A stretch of 64,000 nucleotides of DNA, taken from Malachius bipustulatus. Lineage: Eukaryota; Arthropoda; Insecta; Coleoptera; Melyridae. The position numbers were made by a program, and so were the translations under genes. Shown one piece after another: positions 37,101 through 50,400 of the stretch. The notes under the pieces were generated by a model. That model was given only the letters and a program-made list of their open reading frames with translations, made no database searches and had not been told where the DNA came from. Positions within the stretch are counted from its first letter, which is position 1, and each line of letters starts with the position of its first letter. The DNA lies in assembly GCA_910589415.1 (NCBI GenBank), contig OU342639.1:5774268-5838267 (forward strand), in the 5' to 3' direction.

Positions 37101-40100
37101 TGACTTATCTTAGAAATTATACCTTCTGCTTCAAGTAGATCAAGTTCATTTTCAACTGCTTTTCTTAAGGCGTAGGGTACATCACGTTCACGAATGAAGA
37201 CTGGCTTAGTGTTTTCTCTAATGCCCGGTTTACACGTATCCAGTAATTTAGTCGAGCGGTCGAGTAATTTAGTGCTCGACCTGTGTGAACACTTGTGTTT
37301 TAGTCAAGTCAGCTGGCTTGGCCGAGTTAACAGTCGAGTTTAGTAAATAGAATCCTATTCTATTTTTCCAGTCGAGTACAAGTCGAGTAGCCTTCCTCCT
37401 CCCTTTTTTCAGCTGAACTAAACGCGTGTAGACGCGTCTCGCCGCAGGTGATTATCAGATTAGTAGAGTATTCAGCAAAACAAACCAAAAAATTTGAGAG
37501 TGTTTTATAAAAATGTGTTTTATTTGCAAAACTGTTGCGCAAAACATGGAGCCTCCAAGCGCATTTCTTCTGGCCATCCATTTTCATATCCATATAGGTA
37601 CCTACGCTTATTTTTGTTCAGCTCCGCAGCACACAAGTTTCTGGTTTCATCAAGAAGCATTTGTATAACTAACCGAAGATCTCGATCAAAAATTTCTCGT
37701 TTTTTGTTCATAATTTTATAAGGTGTTTTATTATAGAACGCAATTTATTTTATTATTTTATTATATTTTATTATTATTATTTTTTAACGGCATCTACTAC
37801 TCGACCACTCGACTCATACTAAATAAAATACAAGTGCACATGTGGACACCTGTTTTTACTCGTCTTTTAGTTACCAACTCCACTAAATTACTTGACCTGT
37901 GTGAACAGAAAGTTCACTCTACTAAATCACTGTACTCTATTAAAGCACTGGATACGTGTAAACCGGGCTTTAGATGAAGTGACAAGTAATTGTAGGAATG
38001 CAACCAACCTTCTGCTCGAAAATTGAAGAGTATTTTTCAAAAATACTATCGATAGAATTAATTTGTACTGTGTTCTTTGGTGTTGAGTTGTCCAGATCCT
38101 TCAGGTTAATTCCTAGGTGACGAATCCATATACGACCAAGCAGTGGTAAAAACTCATCGGACACAATGTACATACATTCATTTGATATTTTATTTTGATA
38201 TCTAACTTCTACTTGTACTTTACCATCTGGTTTGAATATAATTTTGGTATATGATCGAAATATTATCGGAGTTTCCTCGAGAGGCACATTGATTTTCATT
38301 CTATTATAGATGGATCTTGGTAGAAGTGTGAATCCAGCTCCGGAATCTACCTCGAATCGTTGAGGATGACCTTGAATTTTTACTGTGACAAAATATTTTG
38401 ATGCATCATCAGTATGGTGTGTCTGTTCGAAAATATCAACTATATTATTGATTCCATAGTTCTCGTCTTGATAATTTTCATCTTGATTGGACACATCATC
38501 TTCAACTAAATGAGTAGTTTTTGAATATCTATGTGAATTCTTCTTTTTGGAACCCAGTAGTGTCTTGATACAAACTTTTTGAACGTGCCCTCTTAAAAAA
38601 CATGATTTGCATTGTAAATTGTTATAGTTAGATTGACATGTTTGGATTCTATGTGAACTTGAACCGCACCTCAGGCAAAGCTTGTCGATTCCAAGATGTT
38701 GATAATCTAGACAAGATTTTGAACGTGAACGAACATATTGTCTATGTTCTCCTTTCTTCGAGTAACTATTTTCAGAATTTTTATTGTAACGGCGTGAAAC
38801 TTTGTTAACATCCGACGAACTTGAATTAAATGTTGATGATTGCTTACATTCCAGCAGACGACTGTTTAATTGTGATGCTTCGATGGCCAAAGCTTTTTGA
38901 AATATAGCATCGAATGTATTTTTCTCTGAATGTAATAACTGTTCTCTCATTGACGTATCACAAATTCCTCTGATAAATTGAATTCTTAGGAACACATCAG
39001 CTAGGTTCTTTTCGCAATCACAAGGGGAAATAAATTCACAGTCTTCTATATCACGTCTAAGTAAATTAACAAACTCGCTAATCGTCTGGCTTTCTTGTTG
39101 ATATATTGATAAAAATTTATGCTGGGCTACTAAAATGTTCTTCTTTGGACACAGTTGACTTTCAATTTTACAAATTAGGTCGTCGTAGCTGTATTCAGAT
39201 GGAGACTTTGGAGATACAATTGAGACAATAAGTTGATAGGTAACAGATCCAACCGAATTCAATAACATTTGACAGCAAAGAGTTTTGTTTTGAAATATTC
39301 CTTTCATTGTCAAATAATTTTCAAATCGTTGTCTGTATATCTTGAAACTCTCTTTAGAAGACACAAAATTTTCGAAATTTGGAATCATATTGGTAGCCAC
39401 AGACGTTTGAGCTTCTCCAGAACCAGTGTTATTAATGAAGAAGACAGAAGGCAAGTATACTCAATGATTAATTCATAAAAGAGTGAATTGCAGGTCAATG
39501 AGTATAAAGCACATAGAGTGCAATTACTAGCCTGTTAGATGGGGTCGGAGAATTCTCCCTCACCCTAACAGTTGTCATGATGGCTGTGCCCGAAACTCCA
39601 ACTAGATTAACTTAGGAACTGCAATTAACTTGAAGTGAACTCACGGTTAGTTCTTTAAACTGACCGCTAGATGTCGCTCTATTTACACCACACGGAGATC
39701 CGTGTTAATTCTTGGCTTAAGAGGGGCCAACTTCCATTCATCCGACAGCATCCTCCAGACCAGATACTCCAGATGCAGCACACTGATGAGTTCCAGTAGA
39801 ACGAAACACGTGTCTGTGCTTGTTCTGGTACTCTGGAAGGCTCTGCTGTTGGATGCGGAAGCAAACTCTCTAGTTGGAGTTTCGGGCACTGCCATCATGA
39901 CAACTGTTAGGGTGATGGAGAATTCTCCGACCCCATCTAACAGGCTAGTAATAGCACTCTATGTGCTTTATACTCATTGACCTGCAATTCACTCTTTTAT
40001 GAATCAGTGTTATTAATGTTTGGATGTAATCCTGAAGATATAGATTGAATCAGGAGTTGTTGATTTTTATTAAATGTTTCCATTAGCTGCATTAATTGAT

Positions 40101-43100
40101 TTTGATCCATTTTTGTATTTGATATTGATTGTCAGATAAATTTTCTACTAGCAATTCCAAATTGCAATTCTTCGACTTTTCCTTCGTCGCCAATTCTGTT
40201 GTGATTGAAGTGCTATCGAATGTATTGAATAACTTTGAAAATTAATTATAACACAGAACTGGGAATTACATTAATCTGACTTTTTTAATTACTCAAAAAC
40301 AACTGACATTTATAAACAACTTCAAAGGTAACTTAAAATATTAACAGGTTACTACAATAACCTATAACAATGATCTCCAAATCTAAATAAAAAGATCTAC
40401 TAACACAACAACTTTACTTTTTCACTTCACTTGTCACAATCACTTCACTCTGCTTTCTAGCTCTCTTGCTTAATTATTAAACTCTATGGTACTTCAGTAC
40501 TTCAGTCTTCAGTTTTCCATTTCCAATTTACAACTGACTACGGCGGCGTGCCTTTAAATATACATCTTAGACGTAGCTCTTGACACCACCACGCGGTCTC
40601 GAACATGTGGCGGAACCATTCTGGTATTTAGTAGAATGTGAGTTACACTGGCCTGGCATCCTGGCAATATGTCATTCCTATCATGTCGCTAGAGCTAGAA
40701 ATGTCGCGAATGTGCTAAGGCATCATAATAATAATTGTAGAGAAAGTAAACAAAACAATAACAAATTTAGATCCAGAATGTTCTTTCGTAATATCAAAAA
40801 ATTTGTCGATAATCGAATTTTTGGGTTTATTTCAGAACTTCACATTTAATTAATTTGATTTAATTGATTAATCGAAGAATCATAATTATTCCTTGTCAGC
40901 AAAGCATTAAATTATAATTTAAAAAAATCCTATAATCTTTTTTGTCAATGTCCACAGAAGCTAATTATTAAAATCATTCCTGTAGTTCAGCTTATTATTA
41001 TTATGGCTTATTTATATTTCTATGCTGCAATTTAATTTTCATATACTAGGAATTGCTAACCAACTTTTATTTTAATTCATTCTACTACATACTTAGATCT
41101 ATGCTGAAGTTAATTTTTGAAAGGTATCATTGTTTTAAAAAATGTTTGTGATTGTTTTATCTTTATTATATTTTGTTTATTTATATATTAATGAAATGCT
41201 TGTCTTAATGTGAATTTTGTCAGCTTTGAAACGCCCAGTAACTTAGTTAATTGCTTACCATCAAGCGTGCCTGTGAGGAAAAAAATGAGAAACAGTTTTA
41301 AAGAAATTTTTTCAATAAGTGCAGCTTAATATTAGTTTGGCAGCCAACATGTTAAATTATGTTTGTTATACAAAACTCCCAGGCCAATTATTTCGAAAAC
41401 TAAAAGTGACATGTGAATTCTGTCAACACCAGTTTTTAGCCTCTATGATTGGCTTCACAACTGTGTAAGAAACCCGTGTAAAGTTGGTACCCCAAAGTCG
41501 AGCACCCTAAATTTTGAGATGAGTTCTCTTAGTTCTTTTAGTATAGTCTATAGTTCTGAGAGGGGTGCAGCAATAGTTCTCAAGCCCAAATATTATTTTT
41601 TTAACAAAAAAGGGGTGCTAACTTCGTGCCGCACCCCAAATTGAGAGTGCAACAGTTCCAGGGTGCTATTTCTATTCTAGACGAATAGTTCTAGAGTTCC
41701 TGATACAAATTTACTATAGTTCTGCAAAAATAAATCCAATATCGCAAAAACTGTTTTCATGCAAGCAGCACCGAGGCTACCGCGAGTAACTAAGCTCCGT
41801 TACATTAAATATCACAATAACACATGCCTCGAGTAAAAATGATGGTTCAAATATTTAAAAAATCAAATAAAGTGTGAGTTCAGGAGTTTCTGACGGTAAT
41901 CTTTAATAGTTCTGCAAAAATTAACCTAATACAGCGGCATAAAGTTATAAACCGGTACGGTCCTCAGAGCTAAGAACTTGAAGCGTCTTACGCTACCCTG
42001 GCGGTCTCGTAGGTGCGAATAAGGAAGTAAAAAGGACAGCACCCGTTTCTATTTGACTTCTATTGCAGAGTTCAGTCCCTTGGAGAGCTGGAACTCAAGG
42101 GTGCTGTTGAGTAAATGATAGTTCCAAGGAGTATTCGCAAGTTTAGCGGCGCGCTACACGCTCAGGGCGGTTTGAAAATATAAGACCTACAATGCTAAGC
42201 GGGTAGCGCGCCGCTTAGCAACAGCTTAGTACAACAGCACTCTTGAGTTCCAACTCTCCGAAGGACTGAACTCTGCAATAGAAGTCAAATAGAAATGGGT
42301 TCTGTCCTTTTCACTTCCTTATTCGCAACTACGAGACCGCCAGGGTAGCGTTATAATTATTATTATTATTATTATTACTTCTAGGGTAGGTTCAAAGCCC
42401 TTGTACTGAAGCTTGCACTTATTGTACCCCTTTGGATAATTAGCTCATCAGTCCCGTCTCCGGAAAGTGTTTCAGTAGGAGTCCAATGGGTGCTTGTTCT
42501 ATTTCTTTTGGTTCTGCCATTTCGGTTCCAAATACTAGAAGTCTAGTTCCCTCTAGTGCTGGGCATTCACACATTAGGTGGTATGGGGTTTCCTCCCCCT
42601 CCCCGCATCTCCTGCAATCTGGGATATTTTTCACTCGTATTATTGAGAGGTGTTTCATTGGTGGGCAGTGTCCTGTTAGAAGTCCAATTGCCCATCTCAG
42701 CTGGTGTTTATTCAGCTTTTTCAGTTACATCTTCTCTGCTCTCTCTTCCCTTCACCCACCTAGTCACTCGAACAGCACCCCCGTTCGGTTTGTATAAGGT
42801 CTGCATTGAAGTTGCTCTGTTTTCTCCCATGAGAAAAATTAGTTGTTGGCTTTTTGTGTCAGGTTTTCTGTCCACTAGGATCCACTTTTCTGGTTTTTAA
42901 TCCCTGGTTTTGAATTCCCAGTCTTTTTTGGATTTTTTCTGGTTCCTCTTGGGTACCTGGTATCCACACTGGTGCTCTTATAGGTTTCTGAACGTCCTTG
43001 GTGCCGAGTTTCGATCCTTACCAGGGTTCTGTGACCTGGTCAGCGCAGGAAGCCATGAGAAAGTCCCCTTTAAGCTGCACGTGCAGGTTCTCCTTCTTTT

Positions 43101-44414
43101 ACGTTGTTCCGGTTCCTTGCAGGTCCCGGGATTTGCTACACTGGGGTTCGCCTTCGACCCTAGCTTTCTAGGTTCTCCAGTTTCCCCCTGGTTTTGTAGT
43201 TTCTACTCTTTTCTCAGTTTCCTGCGAGCAGCTCCTGAGAATTTTTTTGGGTGGGGGTCTCTCTTTTCAGAATCCCCTTCCATTTTTTAATTAGGTGTGT
43301 CTTGATCCATATGGTTCCCATAAGTAATGAAGCTATTAAAGAAATACCATACGCATAGCTCCATAAAAAATTAATAATAATCCCAAATATCGTTCATATT
43401 AGATTTATCAAAAAATTTTATGGGGCATTATTTAATAAAAAAATAATTATCTGTAAGACCCACAACATTTTAAAGTTCCTGTCATCGAAAAAATTCTTTT
43501 GCACCGTGGCGCCACCTACATCTTGTATTATTCAAACACATTTTTTACACAGTTGTAGACAATCATAGAGGCTAAAAACTAGCGTTTACAGAATTCACAT
43601 GTCACTTTTATTTTTCGAAGTAATTGGCCTGGAAGTTTTTATTGAAATACCCTCTATACTGTATACCAGGAAGGGTGAGACATTAACAATTAATATGTCT
43701 CGTAATATGTACAACACTGCCAAATATTTCTGAATATCTGAATGTTTCCATATATTTTTAAATGTTTATTTCTTAAAGAAATATCTGAAAATATTGAGAA
43801 TTGTTTGAAATTATTGGAAATATTTTGGGAAAATGGGAACTTATGTGTATGCAACTAACCCAAAACATGCTGGATGTTTCCAAACATTTCCAAAGTTGTG
43901 TACAGTGATATTTCCATTTGTAAAAAAAAATTGTGCTAGAAAATAAATTGTTGGTAATGTCGAGGCTGCAGGTATTAACAAAGGATTTTAAAAATATTTT
44001 TCAATTCTATTGCATATTTAATTAAAAGAAAAAAGTTGTGAAAAATAAACCGTGGTTATATAAAATGAATAATACTAGTTGTGTTGTAATAGTTGATTAT
44101 AAATCTTGCCAAGTTTTGGTATATTTTTCCTCTCACACAGAGTACAGTTCAGTAGTTGAAAAAAGAATCAAAATATTGTTACGTGTTATGTTGAAATTTT
44201 TTATGAAATGGTCGTAGAAAAAGTATAGTATATAACAAGAGTTTTGATAACAAGTTATATGTTCCACTTTGATGATTCTAGATCTTATTTAGGCCATCTT
44301 TTTCAGACCATTTTTGTCTAGTCTTAGCAAGCCATCTTCACTTATTCTTGTTATGTAATTTGCTGTTTGTTGTTTATCTCTCTCGAGGTTACATTAGGTA
44401 TAAGGAAGAAAGGA

Positions 44415-44459
<45 letters not shown>

Positions 44460-47400
44460 AAGAGAGAGAGAGAGAGACTGACTGACTGTTTTTTTGTTGA
44501 ATTGAAACTTATAACATGTTAGACGGCGTCTGAATAAAAAAAAAAAACTAATCGCTTGGTTCTCTTTTAACCTAGTTATCCTGTGTATGGGAAGGAAGAG
44601 TGGTGAGTTACAGTTAGTTTTCTATATATTATTTTCTTCCTAACTTCAAAATTGAAGCAACTTGAAATCTACAGTGATATTCTCATTTGAGATTTCAGAG
44701 TCAGTTTTAGGTTTTGCCAGTTTTGAAACGACTCAGCATCAAACGATCGTTGTTGTATTAAGAAGTGATGATGATGAACTTGAACTGAGATCTCAAGTGA
44801 AGATCTCACCTCATCAAGCGAGTAGTAGTTTTCTTCTTCTTTACTTTTGCTATCTCTGGCGTCCTAGCAAATATTTAATCGTCGACAACTATCATTAGTG
44901 AGTTGGTGATTTTTTCAGGCAAAACTCTTACACAAACTCCCAGGGAAATGTGGCGTCAAACTATTTGGTCCTTGATCCCAACATGGCGCAATCCAACTAC
45001 CACCAGGCTTCCCAAACGATGAAATCGTACCATCCGCAATCTTTGCTCGATGTGCGACATATGAACGGAGGTATCGCCAGGTACGAATCCCCAGCACAGG
45101 CGCGCTACGGTCCAGATGTGGTCGATCTCAGTCCACCTGCACGGTAAGTTTTTTATTTTTTATTTATTATCATACTTTTAAACTCAAATTTCACATATAG
45201 CATAAGTGTAAAGATAATAAATTAAACTTATCAACCAATCACTTTTTATTATTGAAATTATGAAAGTAATGCTTTTTCGTCAAAATGTATCAAATTTTCA
45301 CAATTTAAAAAAAAATCTACGTACAATTTTTTGAATTTTATTTGTTTAAACTCCTTAAATACTTACAGATATAGTAGTTTTTTTAGCTGCGGTATGTCTA
45401 TGTATATACCTCGTCGAGTTTCCTTTCCACCCTGTGGAAATTTCACTTTTTCTTGTACGTTTAAATAATTTACTTACCACTTAAGTCTGTGATAAATTCT
45501 TTAGTTATTTTTTACTTATTCACTGTGTATAAGTAAGAAATTATTGTTATTGCTTTAGCAATAATGGATACATATCCCGTGTCACTCCTCGAGGAGTATG
45601 AGGGCAAAGAAAGTGGTGTGCTTGAGTATTAATCTGGAAAAATCATCTCGTCCTAAAAAAGTGAGTCCTTTAGCAGGACTTGAACCATGGTCTGTTGAGT
45701 GAAAGTGTCACCACATCTACTCCTTGCTGATACAGAGTATGTGAATTGTAATGGGGATATGAGCTAAACGTAAGAAAATATAAAATGATCCACCTACACA
45801 ATTTTTTTTCAATCTGCTTTCTCAAGTAGGTATAATAAAAAATTGCTGTGGTTTCGAGAAATAAATAATTTGAGTTTTGAAGGATTGTTTCTTAAACTGA
45901 TTGGTTAGTACCTAGTATGAGATACCTAACCTTAACTTAAAAAATGTAAAAATTCAATTTCTCTGATTCAGTTCTCTCAAAAAAATAGAAACAGACTAAA
46001 ACTATCCATTTTACCACGTTTTTAATAACTCGCTTTCTTGTCTGCCCGTAGTGCCCGTATCTCTGCGGTCCAAATCATGCAATAGATTTTAAATTAACTT
46101 CCTGTAGGGCTAAAGGCTCGAAACTTTAAACAGTGCTCCGAACTGGTTGACAATGAAATAGTAACTCGCTTTCTTGTCTATTTGTTCCTCTGTGTGGCAA
46201 ATAGTTTGGAATATCCGTTTCTTAATAATCACATTTTTAACACGAACTATTCAGGCTCCTTTTTGAGAGCTCATTGGGGTACATGGTAATTTTTAATACG
46301 CTATTTTGTGGCCATCTCGAATCCCTGAAAACATAGGTACAAGATTTTTCAGTTTTTTCAGGATATTTCAGGAATGGTCACATATATCTTGTATGTTTTG
46401 ACGGATTCGAGATGGCCATCTCAAAATAACGCTTCTTTTCTCTAATCTAACCGACACTGTATCTCTTTTACCGTTTACGATGTACTCTAGTGAGCTGTGA
46501 ATTTTTTTAAATAATTTCAACAATTTTTCAATAGTTATTTAGAATAGGTTCCATTGGGTACAGCACTATATGCAATAAATCACATTACTCTGAGAGCGCC
46601 ATGACAGGTTTACGTGTTTATTAGTTCCTGAGATTCGAAATCTTTTCCAACAGAATTATCTAATAAGTGCAACTGGATAATCGAGGGTCTACTGTACTAC
46701 CTATCGAAGAGTGGCTCGTGACGGTGGCAAACTTTATCAAAAAACTGCGTGCTATGATAAACAACATGTATTCTATATAACATTAAGTTGTTAGTAAACT
46801 ATAAGCCGCGAACTCGAGCTAGATACGGTGTCATTGAGAGGACCATATAAAATAAGTGAGTAAATACTATTATTAAATATAATCAATTAGAACCATGTTA
46901 GAATTAATCTTAAAGTATCCTAGAATTAGATATGCAACTTGAAACCTGAAGCCAGGGATAAAATGGAAAACCTAAAAGTAGAAATGCGATTCACAGGATT
47001 ATTCCCTTCACACATAAATTGGCCCTAAATGCAGGGTTGCGACTTTTTTGGATCTGACTTCCTGACATTCCTCCTCTCCGCCTTGAATGAAAATAACGCT
47101 CTTTTAGACTTTTTATATTTTTGATTTGTATAATTTTTATTTTATTATAAAAAGAAGACCTCTGACGTATCTCAATTATTTTATGAGATTAAATCTGGAC
47201 TCTGTTCAATTTATTCTTGTTTATTGTCTTAAATGACAGTTTAGTAAGATGCCGAAGATTGGCAAAAAGGTGCGAGTTTGTCGCAGATTCCTTATCGTAG
47301 AAAATAGAGTAGAATTTTTTGATGATTTTCAATAAAGCCATTTCAGCATGTAATAATGTAATCTGTAAAATGACAAGTGAAAGTTATGAGTAAAAAGGGC

Positions 47401-50400
47401 TTTCTTCCCAGCTTCTTTATCGTAGAAAATAGAGTAGAATGTGAGCTGAACAACAAAATACTTTATTAGAATTGATAAATAAATGATTTTGTTTACCAGA
47501 TTTTGAAAGTTTTCAAGAAAAGTATGTAGTTGGTTAGGTGAAATGAAACTGAAATGAAAACAACTTGAACGTCATCAATTAGATGCGTTTTGCCATTGTT
47601 CCGGTAGCTGGGTTAATGATCTTTTTTGTAAGTAATTGTAATCTTCGCTAATTATTGGTAAAAAGTAGGTTAAAAAACAATTAGATGATTATTGCTGCCT
47701 CTAGGGTGATTTACACAGGGTGAAAAAAATTTATCTTCGTTTGTTTCAGAGATTTCGTAATAGTTTTTTTTTAAAGTATGGCAACCGTTGCATTGGATTT
47801 TCAGGCAAGAGAATACCTACAGTCTGCAATCTCTTTTTTATATTGCTATTCTATGGTTGCAGTTTCAAATTGTGGTGACAATATTACAACTGTCATTTAA
47901 AAACTAAAACCACAGACTGTGAGAGTGCGCACGCAAAGTAATTGGAAAACTATTGTCAAAATCAACTTTCCTGACTTGTTGGCGCCAATGTTGCCAGTTG
48001 TATAAATTTTCTCACCTCAATTTTTAATGTGGTTTGAAAGTGATCCGAGCATCCGAGCAATCGGGTAATTGAAGGATGTATAGGGGTTAAAGGTTAGTCC
48101 ACTCGTGAGAAGAAACGAAGGGAAGAGAAATAACCCTCTCAGCTAGTTCTGCTACAGTCCAGTCCAGATCCAATGCTAGCTCGAAGGAGTATGGTGAAGG
48201 AAAAAGTGCGAGCCATTACGGTCTGAACATGTATCATTCTATTCGTTACAGGGACGCAATGGGCTCCTACGGGGCCAGCACGGCTCAAGGCGGACAGCTG
48301 ATCAACCAGCAGCAGGCACACCAGCCGAACCGTACGCAGACCCCTACATTAACTGACGACGGACTCTACAATGGATTTGGCATGCACTCGATGGGTACCA
48401 AGCTCGTGCAGATTCCCGATCCGCCCACTTCGGGGCCTCACATACCTTACAAGATTCAGAAGGCTCTCGTCGAAGGTCAAATGATTCCTTGTATTAATAT
48501 GAAACCTTACGTTTACACGGAGCTGCTAGTCACCGTCAATGACTTCATCGCCTATTTCTTCAGCAATATCCCCGTGCAGTCGTGCGAGCAGGTGATGCAG
48601 GTGCTCGGGCTTGATCTATACAAGCCTAACAAGTGAGTTTAGTTACTTTTTTTTAGCTTTAGGATATACGTAGGTACATGCATACTTCTTTCTGTCCTTG
48701 TCTTAATTCTCTTCACTAATTTTACCATCTAATCTCTGGATGTCACCCCGGTCAACCTGGATGACTGTCTAAAGTCAGTTGTTCTCTATTTTAAATAGCA
48801 ATGTTGTCAGATCCACTTATTTTTGCATTTCTTGAAGACAACTATACTGCCGTGTTAACCCTAAACGCCGTATCTACATTTTAGTAGTTTTGAGATATTT
48901 ACGTTTTTGTCTTTTGCCATCTGCCGTTCACAATTGTTATCTTTGAGAAACCTGATTTTCCATAAGTTATTATTTACATGCCTAATTTTATTTAGTCGTA
49001 TTCTTTTTTCTAAAAAACTGCAGTTTTTTTTCAAAAAATCACTTACGGCAATATATTCAAAGGAAAAATAGATAGATTAGCCGTAAATGAACTTACTGTT
49101 TTTTCAGTTAAAAATATCTTATACATACTAGGAGCTTTTGCCGTATACAGGGTGGTTAACAATTCGATGCTCACCATTGGGATCTAGGAAACGGTAAAAT
49201 ATACAGGGTGGGTTAAATTAGAGAAAAGTTGCACAATTTTATGCTTACTAAGAATCTGAAAGAAAAATTATGGAAACTTCAGGCGTTGCTGAAATATCCT
49301 GAAAAAACTTGAAAATGTAGATTTCTAATTTCAATCATATCTTTTTTATTATCTAAAAGAAATTGAAATATTTTTGTAGGTTCACATAAGTCTTCAAAAG
49401 CTATCATCTGTCATTTTCAAAATTTTCAAGGACTGCTAGATCGCAGAGTTTTCATAGTCAACTTTTGTTTTTCTTATGGCCGCCATATTGTTTTTTCGTG
49501 TTATTCGCTATTAAAAAATCAAGAAAACAATCTATCAAATTAAAAAAAATTCTTAAAAATTTTATTCTTTATTCGAAAAAAAAAGAAAATCATTTCACCG
49601 AATAACGTCAATATGACGTCGCGACTTGACATTGCTTGCCTTATGGGTTTTTAGGTTTCGGTTAAACCATTCGGTTAAGCAAAGGTTATTTTTCCGACAA
49701 AAGAAGAACAAAAATTTGAAAGAAATTTTTTTTGAATGTGATAGATTATTTATTTTGTTTCTTGGAGTTTTTTAATAGCGAATGACACGAAATAACAATA
49801 TGGCGGCCATAAGAAAAACAAAAGTTGACAATAAAAATTCTGGGATCTAGTAGTCCTTGAAAATTTTGGAAATGACAGATGATGCCTTTTGATGTCTTAT
49901 GTAAACCTACAAAAATATTTCAATTTCTTTTCAATAAAAAAAGATATGATTGAAATAAAAAATCTTCATTTTCAAGTTTTTTCAGGATATTTCAGCAACG
50001 CCTGATGAACTGATGAAACCTGCAAATACGGCGAACTAAATTAGCGATTTATAGCTGTTAGGATGGAGATACGGCGTTTTCGCTTATGGTAATAGACAGA
50101 GAATATAAAGTCCCATCAGAACATCCAATAAGCCGAAAATGAGAAAATTGTCACTTACGGCGTTTACGGTTAACACGGCAGTATATTGAAGGAAAAGAAA
50201 AACATAAAAAGTGTCACAAACTTATGGGGTAATAATGAATATGTGTCTTGAATGTTTTAGTTCGCAAATGCAAGTTCTGCTGGAGAATGGCAAGTGCCAG
50301 AGCCTGCAGGACTCTGTGCCGTTGGTGCTTGTTCGAAATGTGATTGAGTTCATGCCGCAGCTCAAGTACATGCTGGGAACTATGGACGCCGGAGCGAAGC

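Larger units (their letters stand above)
26139..40356 (-). mobile_element. Inner mag-like Ty3/Gypsy LTR retrotransposon carrying four nested insertions
   Basis: Two LTRs of 157 and 160 bases (26139-26295 and 40197-40356) begin tgttgtgattg and end actaca on the plus strand. An identical 5-bp duplication ATAAC flanks them (26134-26138 and 40357-40361), so both ends are intact. The minus-strand primer site tggcgacgaagg (40181-40192) fits the 3' end of tRNA-Ser(GCU), the primer type reported for mag elements. The polypurine tract agtgggggaga lies at 26298-26308. Gag, protease, RT, RNase H and integrase occur in Gypsy order on the minus strand. The LTRs differ at only a handful of positions, so the insertion is fairly young, yet four other elements have since landed in it. 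Confidence 0.92.
24590..40686 (-). mobile_element. Outer Ty3/Gypsy LTR element, decayed and split by a second Gypsy element
   Basis: On the minus strand, 3' LTR material lies at about 24620-24856 and the 5' LTR at about 26070-26138 plus 40357-40686. The two LTRs share acttgtcacaatcacttcac, ggtacttcag and tatgtcattcctatcatgtc. The LTR/primer-site junction is at about 26045-26072 (minus strand: ctaacattggtgccagaag). Between the LTRs only a gag start (26025-25440) and an integrase end (about 25440-24880) remain; protease, RT and RNase H are deleted. The 5' LTR itself is interrupted by the mag-like element at 26139-40356. Frames contain several stops and shifts. Confidence 0.8.
41371..43645. mobile_element. 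2.3-kb inverted-repeat element carrying other repeats
   Basis: The left arm (about 41371-41466: caggccaattatttcgaaaa, agtgacatgtgaattctgt, tttttagcctctatgattg) is matched in reverse at about 43535-43640. Between the arms lie the 291-base repeat copy 2, a Harbinger-type MITE (41991-42350), an ATT microsatellite and a LINE fragment. There is no transposase that I can recognise. The outermost boundaries are approximate. Confidence 0.7.

Noticed and set aside
26139..40356. Endogenous retrovirus with an envelope gene
   Set aside because: No env-like frame follows integrase. After the integrase tail at 26345 the element reaches its polypurine tract and LTR within about 50 bases, so it is a plain LTR retrotransposon.
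42486..43290. Plus-strand open frames of 103-126 codons
   Set aside because: Those at 42486-42900 are antisense to a LINE fragment. The one at 42910-43290 is Phe/Leu/Ser-rich with no domain and lies inside an inverted-repeat element.
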